The notes under the pieces were generated by a model. That model had not been told where the DNA came from. It saw only the letters and a program-made list of their open reading frames with translations, and made no database searches. A program made the position numbers and the translations under genes. Below are positions 42,032-52,384 of a stretch of DNA of 64,000 bases, piece after piece. This stretch comes from a virus. The stretch covers positions 54,249 through 118,248 of IMG/VR virus record IMGVR_UViG_3300025141_013870. One strand, 5' to 3'. Numbering within the stretch: position 1 is the first letter of the stretch; every line of letters begins with the position of its first letter.

Positions 42032-42682
42032 GTGGATTATTTTATTTCAGATATACATTTTGGTCATAAGAACATTATAAGACTTTGTGACAGGCCGTTT
42101 AGTTCTGTTTCAGAGATGAATAGCGAGATTATTAAAAAATGGAATTCAATAGTCACAGATGCAGATAGGGTTTTTGTTGTAGGAGATGTTTTTTTGTGCC
42201 CTCTATTAGAGGTAAAGTCGTATATGAAAGAACTGAACGGGTACAAGATTCTCATAAAAGGTAACCATGATTTATCAAAATCAATGATGCTAGAGGCGGG
42301 ATTTGATGAATACCATAGGAGCTATGATTATACGATGCCAGATGGAAGAGTTGCACTTCTAAAGCATTATCCTGTTCCTGACTGCCTACTAGATATGTAT
42401 GATTTAATGATACACGGACACATACATATATCAAAGAGGCTACGAGGCAAGAAGATTAATGTGAGCTGTGATATATGGGATTTTACGCCTATAGGTGTAG
42501 ATGTTTTAAACGAGATGGATACGCGATCTATTTGCAAGGATGATTCAGAATTTGTTGAGGTATCTTTAGATGATGATAAAATGTTAACAATGAATGTAAA
42601 AATACCGATGCTTGATGTCTCAGGATTCATTGATCATATGTATAGACAAATGAATGGGAAGTGGCCGCGGAGTAGAGAATGA
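42032..42682 (+). CDS. Calcineurin-like metallophosphoesterase
   Basis: About 216 residues from GTG 42032, 1 base after the previous stop (an in-frame TTG at 42020 is the alternative). Motifs: FISDIHFGHKN, VVGDVF, IKGNHD, LLKHYP and IHGHIH, a complete metallophosphoesterase set with the FGHKN form typical of YfcE-like phage enzymes. It is located among nucleotidyltransferases, so it may process phosphate ends or a nucleotide product (inference). Confidence 0.85.
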   Translation: MDYFISDIHFGHKNIIRLCDRPFSSVSEMNSEIIKKWNSIVTDADRVFVVGDVFLCPLLEVKSYMKELNGYKILIKGNHDLSKSMMLEAGFDEYHRSYDYTMPDGRVALLKHYPVPDCLLDMYDLMIHGHIHISKRLRGKKINVSCDIWDFTPIGVDVLNEMDTRSICKDDSEFVEVSLDDDKMLTMNVKIPMLDVSGFIDHMYRQMNGKWPRSRE

Positions 42683-43482
42683 AATTAGGATTATTTGGCG
42701 GAGGATTCAAACCATTCACAACTGGTCACTTTGCTAAATTAGCAAATGCAATAAGAGATAATGATAAGGTTTATCTATTCTACGGAATTCAGGAAAGGAA
42801 GCCTCCAAAAATTGGAAAAAGAGGAAAGCCCCTAAAGTCCCAGCAAAAATTTAGACCCATAGGAGATAGTGGAAGATTCTATACGCCAGAGATATCTAGA
42901 GAAATTTTCGCCATATATGAGAGAGCAATTGAAAGAGAGCTTCCAATGGTAGAGGTTGAATCTACAATAGGCAGCACGCCTATGAGAAGAGTGTTTGAAA
43001 TTATTGAAGAGTTTGTAGAAAATCCAGAGATGTATGAGAAGGTTACAATCTACGGAGCTGGAGACACTATTAGAGAGTATCTTAGAAAGCTACCATACTT
43101 TGGAGATCTTATAGAGACTGGAAAGGTACAGCTAGGATCGATATCTCCGGAATCTGCAAATGATTATCTTGATGAAGAGAGGCTCGTGGATATAATAGGT
43201 CAAAGTGAAGAAAGTGCATTGTCATCTTTAGGTTCGTATTATCCAGACGCTTCACAAGAGGACATAGAAAGAATGCAGAGAATAAGGGGCACAGAGGTTA
43301 GGGATATTGCATCAACAAAATCAGGAATCGAAGAGGCAAAGAGATTCCTACCGCCATTTTTAAATAATGATGAGAAGCAGCAGGTGATAAATCTATTACT
43401 AGGAGAAATTTCACCTCCACAGGATCAAGCGCTATCTGAGCTTTATTTGAGAAGTTTTATAAGAGGGATTATAAGAGGTTGA
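42679..43482 (+). CDS. Cytidylyltransferase/NMN adenylyltransferase-like protein
   Basis: 267 residues. LFGGGFKPFTTGHFAKL holds the TxGH nucleotidyltransferase motif (T18-x-G-H region), and RIRGTEVRDIAS near 208-219 corresponds to the ISSTxxR motif. The insert KKFRPIGDSGRFYTPE is family-specific. It could make NAD precursors, CDP-compounds or CoA intermediates. The C terminus YLRSFIRGIIRG is a tag-like helix. It overlaps the phosphoesterase gene by ATGA. Confidence 0.72.
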   Translation: MKLGLFGGGFKPFTTGHFAKLANAIRDNDKVYLFYGIQERKPPKIGKRGKPLKSQQKFRPIGDSGRFYTPEISREIFAIYERAIERELPMVEVESTIGSTPMRRVFEIIEEFVENPEMYEKVTIYGAGDTIREYLRKLPYFGDLIETGKVQLGSISPESANDYLDEERLVDIIGQSEESALSSLGSYYPDASQEDIERMQRIRGTEVRDIASTKSGIEEAKRFLPPFLNNDEKQQVINLLLGEISPPQDQALSELYLRSFIRGIIRG

Positions 43483-43483
43483 T

Positions 43484-46400
43484 GTGGCTATAATTTTAAC
43501 ACCAGATATGATTGCGAGAGCATCTCATAAGTTTACTGCAAAGAAGTTTATAACAGAACAGGATGAGCCAGATCTTACAAAACATATCTGGCATTTTTAT
43601 GAAGATTTTGAGATGCCTCTCTCTGAGCTATTTGAATTAATTGATGCAGCAAAGGCGGGTGAGCTGCAAGACGTAGAGGAAAAACTAGATGGACAAAACA
43701 TAACCTTTACAGTTAGAGACGGAACTCTTCTCTTCTTTAATAAGGGCGGCAGTGGCCAGGGAAAAGATAGATCGGGAGTAATGTCTCACCCAGTCGAGAG
43801 CGTGAGAAATGCTTTTATTAAAGCATATGACGCAATTGAAGAGATAGCAATTCCTAGTGACGACCCTAGCAGGTGGCAGAACCTTTTTCAAAATGGTGCT
43901 GTGATGATTGAGAGTGCGATTCTCACGCCTGAAAATCCTAATACAATAGTATATGACACTCCTTCGATAAGATTTATCAAGACGTCTACGAGCAGTCCAG
44001 ATGTAAATTTAGCATTTTCTGAGTTTAAGTCTGTTGCAGACTCAACTGTTAATGAAGAGTTTTATATGGGACCAGTTCCCTATCTTAATCTAAAGGCATC
44101 TCTCGAAGCAACTGATCAGGAAGCGGATGACATCAAAGGAAATCTTTCACAATTAGTCTTTAGTTACGGAGTCTCTACGCAAGGGACAGTTGGAAATCTT
44201 ATTCACGCCATGGTTAGAATAAGATTAGAGAAGAGTGGCTTAGTTCCAGATTCTTTATTAGATCTAGCAGCTACACGAGTTTCGACTGGAAGAGGACCAA
44301 TAGGAAGAATGTTTCCAAAAATTGCTGGAAAAGATGCATGGGTAACATTTCAAACAGAGGTACTTAATAATAGGCAATCCTACCTTGCGGAATCTATAAT
44401 CCCTCTAGAGAGAATAATTCAAAGAGTTGGGTCCTTAGCATTTAGAAATCTTGAATTTACTCTTGAGGCAGGAAATAGAGATGATCTGATTCAGCAGGTA
44501 GCTGATACTAAAAGAGCATTTGAAGGTGGACACATACTCGCTAGCCCAAAGCAACTGGAAGGAATCAGAGTAGCTCTAGATAGGATAGGCATGTCATCAG
44601 CTGATGACATGGACAATAGATTTAGTAGAGCGACTGAAGGGATAGTCTTCCAGTGGAAGGGAAAGACAAGAAAGCTAACTGGTCTCTTTACACCTATTAA
44701 TAAGCTTAGGGGATTCTTCGCTTACGGAGAAAACAAGGCAACAATACAAGAGCCTGTCACTCCTAATGCACTACAAGAAGCTATTAGAAAAAATTTAAAT
44801 ATGCTTTTATTCGAAGGCGGTAATGCATTTAAATATCCAGACGGAACGAATGTAACAAGGCAAGAGAGAATACCACGTTCAGAGGTTGAACCAATCGTCT
44901 CAAATTTTGTGAAAGACATTCTTGAACCACTAGGAATGGATCATATAGGAGTAGGAACAACTGTGACTGATACCCCTGATGTCGGAGATGTTGATGTAGT
45001 AGTTAGTGCAAATAATTCTAGAAGCCTCTATTCTCAGTTGTCAGCTCATCCTGAATTACAGAGAGAGCTTTCTGAAGCCCCGGGTATAAATAGACTTTAT
45101 TCACTCCCCGGCGGTGCGGGAATCGCAGTATTATATAAAGTTCCATCTACAGGTGATCTGGTTCAGGTAGATGTAATGCCAAGCAAAGGTGTCGATCTTG
45201 AACATATTTCGTGGATGCTAGCAGGAGCTTCTGCAGGCGGTGCAAAGTCACGATATAAAAACATACTTCTATCATGGATAGCAAAAAACAAGAGTGAAAA
45301 AGAGTCAGCAGAGACTGGCCAGAATATTAAATACACATACGCGCGAGGGCTTTTGAAAAAGATAGACGGTATTCCAGAGCAAGGCGGTAGAGTTACTGAT
45401 CCTGATGTCTTTTTACCTATGTTAGGTATCACTGCATCAAAGGGTGCAGTAAGATCATTTGAAGGACTTGTTGATGAGATGAGAAAAGATACCTTCCTCA
45501 GTTCAATATTACCAAAATATAGAGAGTATCTTAATAATACAAGTCATCTATTAAGTCCAGACCCTAGGAGAGCAGCTGAGGCTGAGGAAGCTATGAGATA
45601 TATAGAAGGAGGATCTATGGATGAAGTATTTAGAAATATAATAAAACATCTTTTAGAAGAGGGAGAACAAATAAATTTATTTCCAGATACCGGCACACCT
45701 GATGGATCAGGAAAAGAAAGAATTGACTACAGGTGGCTTAATGACAACTCTGTAGAAGATCCATTATATGACCACGCTTCTAAAAAGCTTTATCCCGCTG
45801 GGTATGCTGCACTTCTTAAGGGCATGACAAGCGAGAGTGCTGGAAAGGAAAGGGTCGAAGGAGAGAAATTCGAGCATGGAATAATCGAATACGCCAAAGA
45901 GATCGGCGCAGGAAATATGAAACGAGTCGGAGGTCAAGGAGAGGATCTGCAAGGTGTCTCAGGCGCAGTGCAAGGTAGGTCATATGAGCTTAAAAAGACA
46001 AAGGCGTCAACGCCTAATTTAAAACTTAACTCATCATTTCCAAAACCAAAGGAAAAACACTATTATATGTTTGTGACAAATCTTCCAATGATTGATGAGA
46101 TGAAAGTTGGGATGGGGAATTTATCGCAGACAGGAAAAGATTTTGAAACATTTGAGGGAGAGCTTGATGAGTTAAATAGCTTCATTCAGGAAATAAATTA
46201 CTTTTCTAAAGCTTTAAGCGCAACTGAAAGAGAGTCTATAGTTAGACGTACTAAAGATAGACTAGAGATGTCTACAAGACAACAGACGTTGCCTCTTCCT
46301 GATCGTGAAACAAACGTTGTTACAGAGGCAGAAGCCCCTCAGCATAGTGACACAGTCGATAGATTTATTAATCTTATAGATAAAATTGGAAAGAAAAACT

Positions 46401-46909
46401 ATGATGACTACAATGAAAGTGATTCTGAAAGACTTGAAGTAATCAACAGCCTTGAGCATAATGGGAAGGTGTCTTCTGCTGCACTAAAAAGACAAATCAC
46501 AACTAAACTTGACGGATCTAAAAGTCAAACACAGCTTCAAAAAGAACTTACAAAAGTCTTTAGAAATATACTGGGCGATCTTAGATGTTGGGTAGTTCCT
46601 AGCACCGCACTAAGAGTTTCTCTTCTTGCATCTGCATTTAAGGGAGGTGACGGAAAGATATTTGACAAATCCACGGGAAACTTGTTACCCGGAGGAAAGA
46701 AACATATTGAAGAGGAGCTCAGAAATAAATTTGGAGATTTAGATTTAGCAGGCAAGCTAGCTGAGAAAATTTCTCCAGAAATTGTAAACCAAGCGCAGGG
46801 AACAGCGGTAAAGAAAAAGGAGTCTGAGTGGGACATACGATTGGGTCTGTTAAAGGTTAGGGTTAGCTTAAAAATAGAACCCCCTACTGTAAAAGGTGAT
46901 GATGATTAA
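43484..46909 (+). CDS. Giant ligase-like plus nucleotidyltransferase protein
   Basis: 1141 residues from a GTG (GAGG 5 bases upstream). The N-terminal half has covalent nucleotidyltransferase/ligase motifs: motif I EEKLDGQN (K67, D69, G70), a motif III-like AVMIESAIL, motif IV EGIVFQW (E385) and motif V GKTRKLTG (about 391-399). The middle carries a Pol-beta-type site: GDVDVVV (D502, D504) and LVQVDVM (D563). The last 400 residues are helical and basic, without a known motif. It may seal RNA or DNA and add nucleotides, or transfer AMP to a target. The size and the fusion are unusual. Confidence 0.65.
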   Translation: MAIILTPDMIARASHKFTAKKFITEQDEPDLTKHIWHFYEDFEMPLSELFELIDAAKAGELQDVEEKLDGQNITFTVRDGTLLFFNKGGSGQGKDRSGVMSHPVESVRNAFIKAYDAIEEIAIPSDDPSRWQNLFQNGAVMIESAILTPENPNTIVYDTPSIRFIKTSTSSPDVNLAFSEFKSVADSTVNEEFYMGPVPYLNLKASLEATDQEADDIKGNLSQLVFSYGVSTQGTVGNLIHAMVRIRLEKSGLVPDSLLDLAATRVSTGRGPIGRMFPKIAGKDAWVTFQTEVLNNRQSYLAESIIPLERIIQRVGSLAFRNLEFTLEAGNRDDLIQQVADTKRAFEGGHILASPKQLEGIRVALDRIGMSSADDMDNRFSRATEGIVFQWKGKTRKLTGLFTPINKLRGFFAYGENKATIQEPVTPNALQEAIRKNLNMLLFEGGNAFKYPDGTNVTRQERIPRSEVEPIVSNFVKDILEPLGMDHIGVGTTVTDTPDVGDVDVVVSANNSRSLYSQLSAHPELQRELSEAPGINRLYSLPGGAGIAVLYKVPSTGDLVQVDVMPSKGVDLEHISWMLAGASAGGAKSRYKNILLSWIAKNKSEKESAETGQNIKYTYARGLLKKIDGIPEQGGRVTDPDVFLPMLGITASKGAVRSFEGLVDEMRKDTFLSSILPKYREYLNNTSHLLSPDPRRAAEAEEAMRYIEGGSMDEVFRNIIKHLLEEGEQINLFPDTGTPDGSGKERIDYRWLNDNSVEDPLYDHASKKLYPAGYAALLKGMTSESAGKERVEGEKFEHGIIEYAKEIGAGNMKRVGGQGEDLQGVSGAVQGRSYELKKTKASTPNLKLNSSFPKPKEKHYYMFVTNLPMIDEMKVGMGNLSQTGKDFETFEGELDELNSFIQEINYFSKALSATERESIVRRTKDRLEMSTRQQTLPLPDRETNVVTEAEAPQHSDTVDRFINLIDKIGKKNYDDYNESDSERLEVINSLEHNGKVSSAALKRQITTKLDGSKSQTQLQKELTKVFRNILGDLRCWVVPSTALRVSLLASAFKGGDGKIFDKSTGNLLPGGKKHIEEELRNKFGDLDLAGKLAEKISPEIVNQAQGTAVKKKESEWDIRLGLLKVRVSLKIEPPTVKGDDD

Positions 46910-46930
46910 TCTGCTTTCTCTTTTGTGACA

Positions 46931-47197
46931 ATGTCAACTGAAAAAATATTTGAACAGGTTAGGTTTGTCTCCTCTTATGTGGGTGACTGTGATGACTGGG
47001 TGACAGTTAAGAAACAGGTTATGTTAAATCTGCCGTCAGTGCTAAGAAAGAACTTCTCTACTAGAGATCCTAAAACTAAAGAGCAGTGGTTGAATGATTT
47101 TGAGAAGGAGCTGATTAATTACTATAGGGAGCTAACCGGAGTGACGCTAGTGTTAAGAACCCTTGCTCAGCGGAGAGAGATATTCGATGTCTTATAA
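46931..47197 (+). CDS. Small helical unknown protein
   Basis: 88 residues from ATG 46931 (GTG 46925 is the alternative). It has mixed charges and two tryptophans (DDWVTVKKQV, KEQWLNDFEKELINYY). Its end overlaps the next gene by 11 bases. No function is known. Confidence 0.6.
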   Translation: MSTEKIFEQVRFVSSYVGDCDDWVTVKKQVMLNLPSVLRKNFSTRDPKTKEQWLNDFEKELINYYRELTGVTLVLRTLAQRREIFDVL

Positions 47198-48098
47198 TGA
47201 AGAACTTCTAAAAGAATTTATTCGAAGATCTATTGACAACAGAGTTGATGAGAGAATTAGATCTGATGCTGGAAAGGCTGCCGGAGATGTGCACATAGGT
47301 GCACCAAAGCACACAGCGTTTGGAGATAGGTGGGGATGGCACGGTACTGTTGAGAGATGTCCTGAGCGTGAGTGTGGAATACTTCACACCCTTGGTATGA
47401 CAAAAAGCACGTGGGAGTGGCCTGGAAAGATGAAGAATTTTTTCACAGCGTGGTGGGATCTTGCAACAAGCACAGGCCAAAAGTTTCTTGAAATTTTGGA
47501 GAGCACTGTGAATCCGAGCCCGGGATCTCAAAAGAACTGGGCGTTTCCACGAGTTCAAAAATTCGTAGATAAAGCAACTGGAAAAGGACCGAAAGGAAGA
47601 GCATCGTGGGGATCTTCATATGCCACTGCAAAGCCTAGATCTGGCGGAGATATTACCGGCGGGTCACTCTTTACAGGCGGCGAAGCTGGCATAAAAGAAT
47701 CTCTCAATAAACTCGATCCTCTTCTGGTGAGGTCTTTATTGTCAGAAGCTGCAGGTGACACTGAGTTTATATCGGCATTGACTGGAGATCTTGGTGACAT
47801 CGCTGCATTTGTTAATAATGTGAAAACAGGTCTGGATGTTATAGATACTGTCTCAACATGGAAGGAAAAAGTTGATACTAATGGATCTGTGACAGATCTT
47901 TCGGTTTCTAAAGAGGATCTTAAAGCTGATGATTTAGATGAGGGGCGGCTGATGCAGGAATTAATTGACGATGTTTTGTTGCCTTACATAAGAGAGATGC
48001 TAGATGAGATGCCTGCTGTTCTTTCAAAGATGGGCGTGCCAGATGATATGATGCCTGAGGTAGAACAAATGATAAGCGCTACATCTCAAAAGATTTAA
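47187..48098 (+). CDS. Unknown protein with tag-like N terminus, possibly virion
   Basis: 303 residues. The N terminus EELLKEFIRRSIDNRVDERI resembles the shared tag. A tryptophan- and cysteine-containing region (GDRWGWHGTVERCPERECG) follows, then a glycine-rich linker and a helical acidic C-terminal domain. ATG 47187 has GGAG 11 bases upstream. The histidine and cysteines could bind a metal. No family is recognised. Confidence 0.55.
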   Translation: MSYNEELLKEFIRRSIDNRVDERIRSDAGKAAGDVHIGAPKHTAFGDRWGWHGTVERCPERECGILHTLGMTKSTWEWPGKMKNFFTAWWDLATSTGQKFLEILESTVNPSPGSQKNWAFPRVQKFVDKATGKGPKGRASWGSSYATAKPRSGGDITGGSLFTGGEAGIKESLNKLDPLLVRSLLSEAAGDTEFISALTGDLGDIAAFVNNVKTGLDVIDTVSTWKEKVDTNGSVTDLSVSKEDLKADDLDEGRLMQELIDDVLLPYIREMLDEMPAVLSKMGVPDDMMPEVEQMISATSQKI

Positions 48099-48154
48099 AT
48101 GATAAACTTATCTTGAGTATTGTGTTATCATTAAATGATTCTAGGGAGATGCAC

Positions 48155-48502
48155 ATGTCAGATAACTGGATACCAGAAATACTATACGAAGAGGATGAAA
48201 CTGGTGGTTCATCAGCAATTCCTTTTATAATGGTGCCAGACAACGAGACAATGCCACGCTTGTTATATATTTTTGAGAGCCGAGATACTGGTGAATTTGA
48301 ACCTGGAAATGAAGGGGAAGAGCTCCCAGTCGTTCAGTGGGATCTTCATCAATATGCAGATATGGCTATTTTAAAGAGCTCTTTAGAGCCTACTGTATAT
48401 GATATTGTTCGAGACGTTCTTGGATTAGAACCACTAGTGTCAGCAGCTAAAAAGGGTAAAGAAATAACTGATTCAGTCAATAGAAGCGTAAACTCTAATT
48501 AA
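48155..48502 (+). CDS. Small acidic unknown protein
   Basis: 115 residues from ATG 48155, set by AGGGAG at 48143-48148. It is acidic with a hydrophobic centre (IPFIMVPDNETMPRLLYIF) and ends in a short basic/serine tail. No membrane span. Unknown. Confidence 0.6.
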   Translation: MSDNWIPEILYEEDETGGSSAIPFIMVPDNETMPRLLYIFESRDTGEFEPGNEGEELPVVQWDLHQYADMAILKSSLEPTVYDIVRDVLGLEPLVSAAKKGKEITDSVNRSVNSN

Positions 48503-48570
48503 TAACACTAAAACGTAAGCAGTTTCTTAATCTTGTTAATAATTAAATTATGTGCGGAGGTTTTTAAACC

Positions 48571-49320
48571 ATGAAATTTAATGCAGATAGATTAGGTAAA
48601 TTAGCTGGTTTTCCTGTTACATCGAGAAGATCTCTCAATGAGGCTGGAAACAGAAGTCAGCGAGAAGATCCAGGTGAGCCAGATGATGTGGATTACCGCT
48701 GGGGAAAGAATCAGCTCAACGAAGAAGAAGATTTCCTTACCCTAGACACACCCATCCAGGAAGAAGACGGGTCAGAAGAGGGCGATGAGTCTGATACAGA
48801 TCCTGGCGAAGAGGACTATACCACTAAGAAGGGTAAAAAGAAGAAGACATCTGGGCAAGAACGCGGCACAAAGAAGGGTGATGAAGCAGATGTCAATGAG
48901 ACTTATGGAGAAGATTATCTCTCTCAATCACGCAGAGGCGGATCAGGCGAGATGGCAGATCCTTCTCTAGATTACACTGAGCTTGAAGAGCTTGGAACGA
49001 TGGATTGGAAAGGTGAAGGAGTTGAGGATGAAGTTGACGATGAGGAAAAAGACGAAGCTCCTGTAGAACCGCTGGATGAGATCATGCTGGAGCTTGACGA
49101 GAACATGCTCAGACGTGAGATAGTCAAGATGCGAAGACAGCGTCAGTCACGACTACAGGAATCTCGTCTTCGATCTGCTATTAGAAACGAAATACAAGGT
49201 ATTTTCTCAGAACTCGATCTTTATAAAACTGATAACAAGTGGGTATATGGAGATAAACAGCCTCGAAACAGCAGAGACGGATACGTGAGTCGGGGTTTTC
49301 CAGGTGTTGGATTTAGATAA
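48571..49320 (+). CDS. Disordered charged virion-like protein containing a tag helix
   Basis: 249 residues. The first 170 are low-complexity and very acidic, with a lysine cluster (KKGKKKKTS). Near the end, LRREIVKMRRQRQSRLQESR and SRLRSAIRNEIQGIF form basic helices like the tag. The C terminus GFPGVGFR is glycine/phenylalanine-rich. GGAGG at about 48555 is the ribosome site. GC content is higher than average, and it has its own terminator. A structural or scaffold role is likely but not shown. Confidence 0.6.
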   Translation: MKFNADRLGKLAGFPVTSRRSLNEAGNRSQREDPGEPDDVDYRWGKNQLNEEEDFLTLDTPIQEEDGSEEGDESDTDPGEEDYTTKKGKKKKTSGQERGTKKGDEADVNETYGEDYLSQSRRGGSGEMADPSLDYTELEELGTMDWKGEGVEDEVDDEEKDEAPVEPLDEIMLELDENMLRREIVKMRRQRQSRLQESRLRSAIRNEIQGIFSELDLYKTDNKWVYGDKQPRNSRDGYVSRGFPGVGFR

Positions 49321-49345
49321 ACCGCCGCATTATATGCTAAATTAT

Positions 49346-49374
49346 GTGGGTCGCTTAGTCGACCCACTTTTTTT
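49346..49374 (+). terminator. Rho-independent terminator
   Basis: GTGGGTCG at 49346-49353 and CGACCCAC at 49360-49367 form an 8-bp stem with a 6-base loop, followed by seven T residues at 49368-49374. It closes the unit ending at 49320. Confidence 0.92.
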
Positions 49375-49399
49375 ATAAACTTTTATCTAGTTCATATTG

Positions 49400-49405
49400 T
49401 ATAAT
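49400..49405 (+). promoter_or_regulatory. -10 element TATAAT 7 bases before an ATG
   Basis: TATAAT within ATTGTATAATCATC lies 7 bases before the ATG at 49413, so a transcript would start at or within 1-2 bases of the start codon. It stands 25 bases after a terminator, supporting a new unit and a leaderless mRNA. Confidence 0.5.
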
Positions 49406-49412
49406 CATCTGT

Positions 49413-49868
49413 ATGAAGGTGAGCACTGTGAATTATAAAGTTGGTCAAATTGTCTATCTCCTGTCTAGAAAAGACATAAAAATATTCCCGGCACAGGTAA
49501 TAGAGGAGATAAGAAGAAAGACACTAGATAAAGAGATTATCTCTTACATACTTCGTCTTCCCAATAAAGATAGATCTGAGGTTCTTTTAGATGAAATAAA
49601 CGCTGATGTTTTTACTTCTCTTGAAGACGTTGACAGTAAAATGAAAAAGAACGCGCATGAGCAAATAAATGGATTTTTAAAGAGAGCAAAAGATATGGAA
49701 TCAATTTTTAATCCACCGGATCTTGATACAGAAGATAAAGAAAAAGAACGTTCTAGCACAGAAGATCATCAGCTTGTTTCACATGAAAACAATGATAAAT
49801 CGCTCGCTGAGGTTGATCTAGGAAATGGCATGAAAGGAAAAATTAATCTTAGTGAGCTTCCCGTATAG
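49413..49868 (+). CDS. Unknown protein with SH3-like N terminus
   Basis: 151 residues. The first 65 (YKVGQIVYLLSRKDIKIFPAQ ... IISYILRLP) look like a small beta-barrel. The rest is charged and disordered, ending in a short motif VDLGNGMKGKINLSELP. It opens the groEL operon. No family is known; it is possibly a regulator of the unit. No Shine-Dalgarno is visible. Confidence 0.6.
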   Translation: MKVSTVNYKVGQIVYLLSRKDIKIFPAQVIEEIRRKTLDKEIISYILRLPNKDRSEVLLDEINADVFTSLEDVDSKMKKNAHEQINGFLKRAKDMESIFNPPDLDTEDKEKERSSTEDHQLVSHENNDKSLAEVDLGNGMKGKINLSELPV

Positions 49869-49876
49869 GAAAAAAC

Positions 49877-51665
<1,789 letters not shown>

Positions 51666-51668
51666 AAT

Positions 51669-51702
51669 CACCACCGATATTGAATAGTTATATCTGATGG
51701 TG
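51669..51702. repeat. Imperfect hairpin after groEL
   Basis: CACCA (51669-51673) and TGGTG (51698-51702) enclose GATAT (51676-51680) and ATATC (51690-51694), giving a two-part stem with a small internal loop. No T-tract follows. It sits 3 bases after the groEL stop and 5 before the next ATG, and may slow or regulate translation of the next gene. Confidence 0.4.
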
Positions 51703-51707
51703 TTAAT

Positions 51708-52085
51708 ATGAACTCTAAGTCTATTTTAAAAGAATATGTGAATCTTCTTTTAGAAGTTGATGAAACTAGATTGAAACATGAACAGATGAAGATTGGTTGT
51801 CATCTTATCATGAATCCCGATGCACATGTGCCAGATACGCTTACGCGAATAAGAGCTCTTGCAACAGTCACTGTTGTAGGACAGCAACAGCCTGTCAATA
51901 GAACGTCTATGGGAAACACTATTCTTGATGTCTACGTGAAATTTCTTCCTTCGTCTGGGAGCACATATAAGAATCTCGTATCTATAGCAAAGCTTATTAA
52001 GTCATTGCCAGGAATTAGAATAGTCAAGGTAGTTTCTGTCGGTGGAAAACCAATTCTGTATAAGGGTGAACATATAGTTTTATGA
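51708..52085 (+). CDS. Unknown ferredoxin-like small protein with tag-like N terminus
   Basis: 125 residues. The start NSKSILKEYVNLLLEV resembles the tag. The rest alternates strands and helices (TRIRALATVTVVGQQ, GNTILDVYVKFLP, LIKSLPGIRIVKVVSVGGK), which suits a ferredoxin-like fold. I recall similar proteins in other large marine phages, without function. It overlaps the next ATG. Confidence 0.6.
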   Translation: MNSKSILKEYVNLLLEVDETRLKHEQMKIGCHLIMNPDAHVPDTLTRIRALATVTVVGQQQPVNRTSMGNTILDVYVKFLPSSGSTYKNLVSIAKLIKSLPGIRIVKVVSVGGKPILYKGEHIVL

Positions 52086-52309
52086 CTATAAAAAAACAAA
52101 ACAGTAAAAAAGCTACGATTATAGCTGGGTATAGTGAAGATCTTTCGCTAGTCTTAAACTGGCTACGGCTTAATAAGGCGATTACGCAGGTGGGTAATAG
52201 AAGAGAACTAGAGAGAGGATTTGCAGTCAGCGTGAAAAGCAAACTAAGCAAAAAAGATCTTAATACCATGGTCAAAGATAGGTTTGGAATTTTTGCAAAA
52301 GTGATATAG
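52082..52309 (+). CDS. Small basic protein, unknown
   Basis: 75 residues, lysine-rich at the start (TIKKQNSKKATIIAG), and beta/alpha in the rest. It starts by ATGA overlap. No family is known. Confidence 0.55.
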   Translation: MTIKKQNSKKATIIAGYSEDLSLVLNWLRLNKAITQVGNRRELERGFAVSVKSKLSKKDLNTMVKDRFGIFAKVI

Positions 52310-52333
52310 TTTCATGTAAATTTAAGCCATACG

Positions 52334-52342
52334 TGGTAGAAT
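52334..52342 (+). promoter_or_regulatory. Extended -10 element TGGTAGAAT
   Basis: TG-G-TAGAAT matches the extended -10 pattern and is nearly identical to CGTGGTATAAT at 52.73 kb. It precedes the gene at 52385, giving a leader of about 35 bases. Confidence 0.45.
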
Positions 52343-52384
52343 ATGTTTATGATTTCAAATCATAGATTCACAGGGCTTAATAAA

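Noticed and set aside
47208-47558. 116-codon minus-strand frame
   Set aside because: Antisense to the gene at 47187, no Shine-Dalgarno, no recognisable protein.
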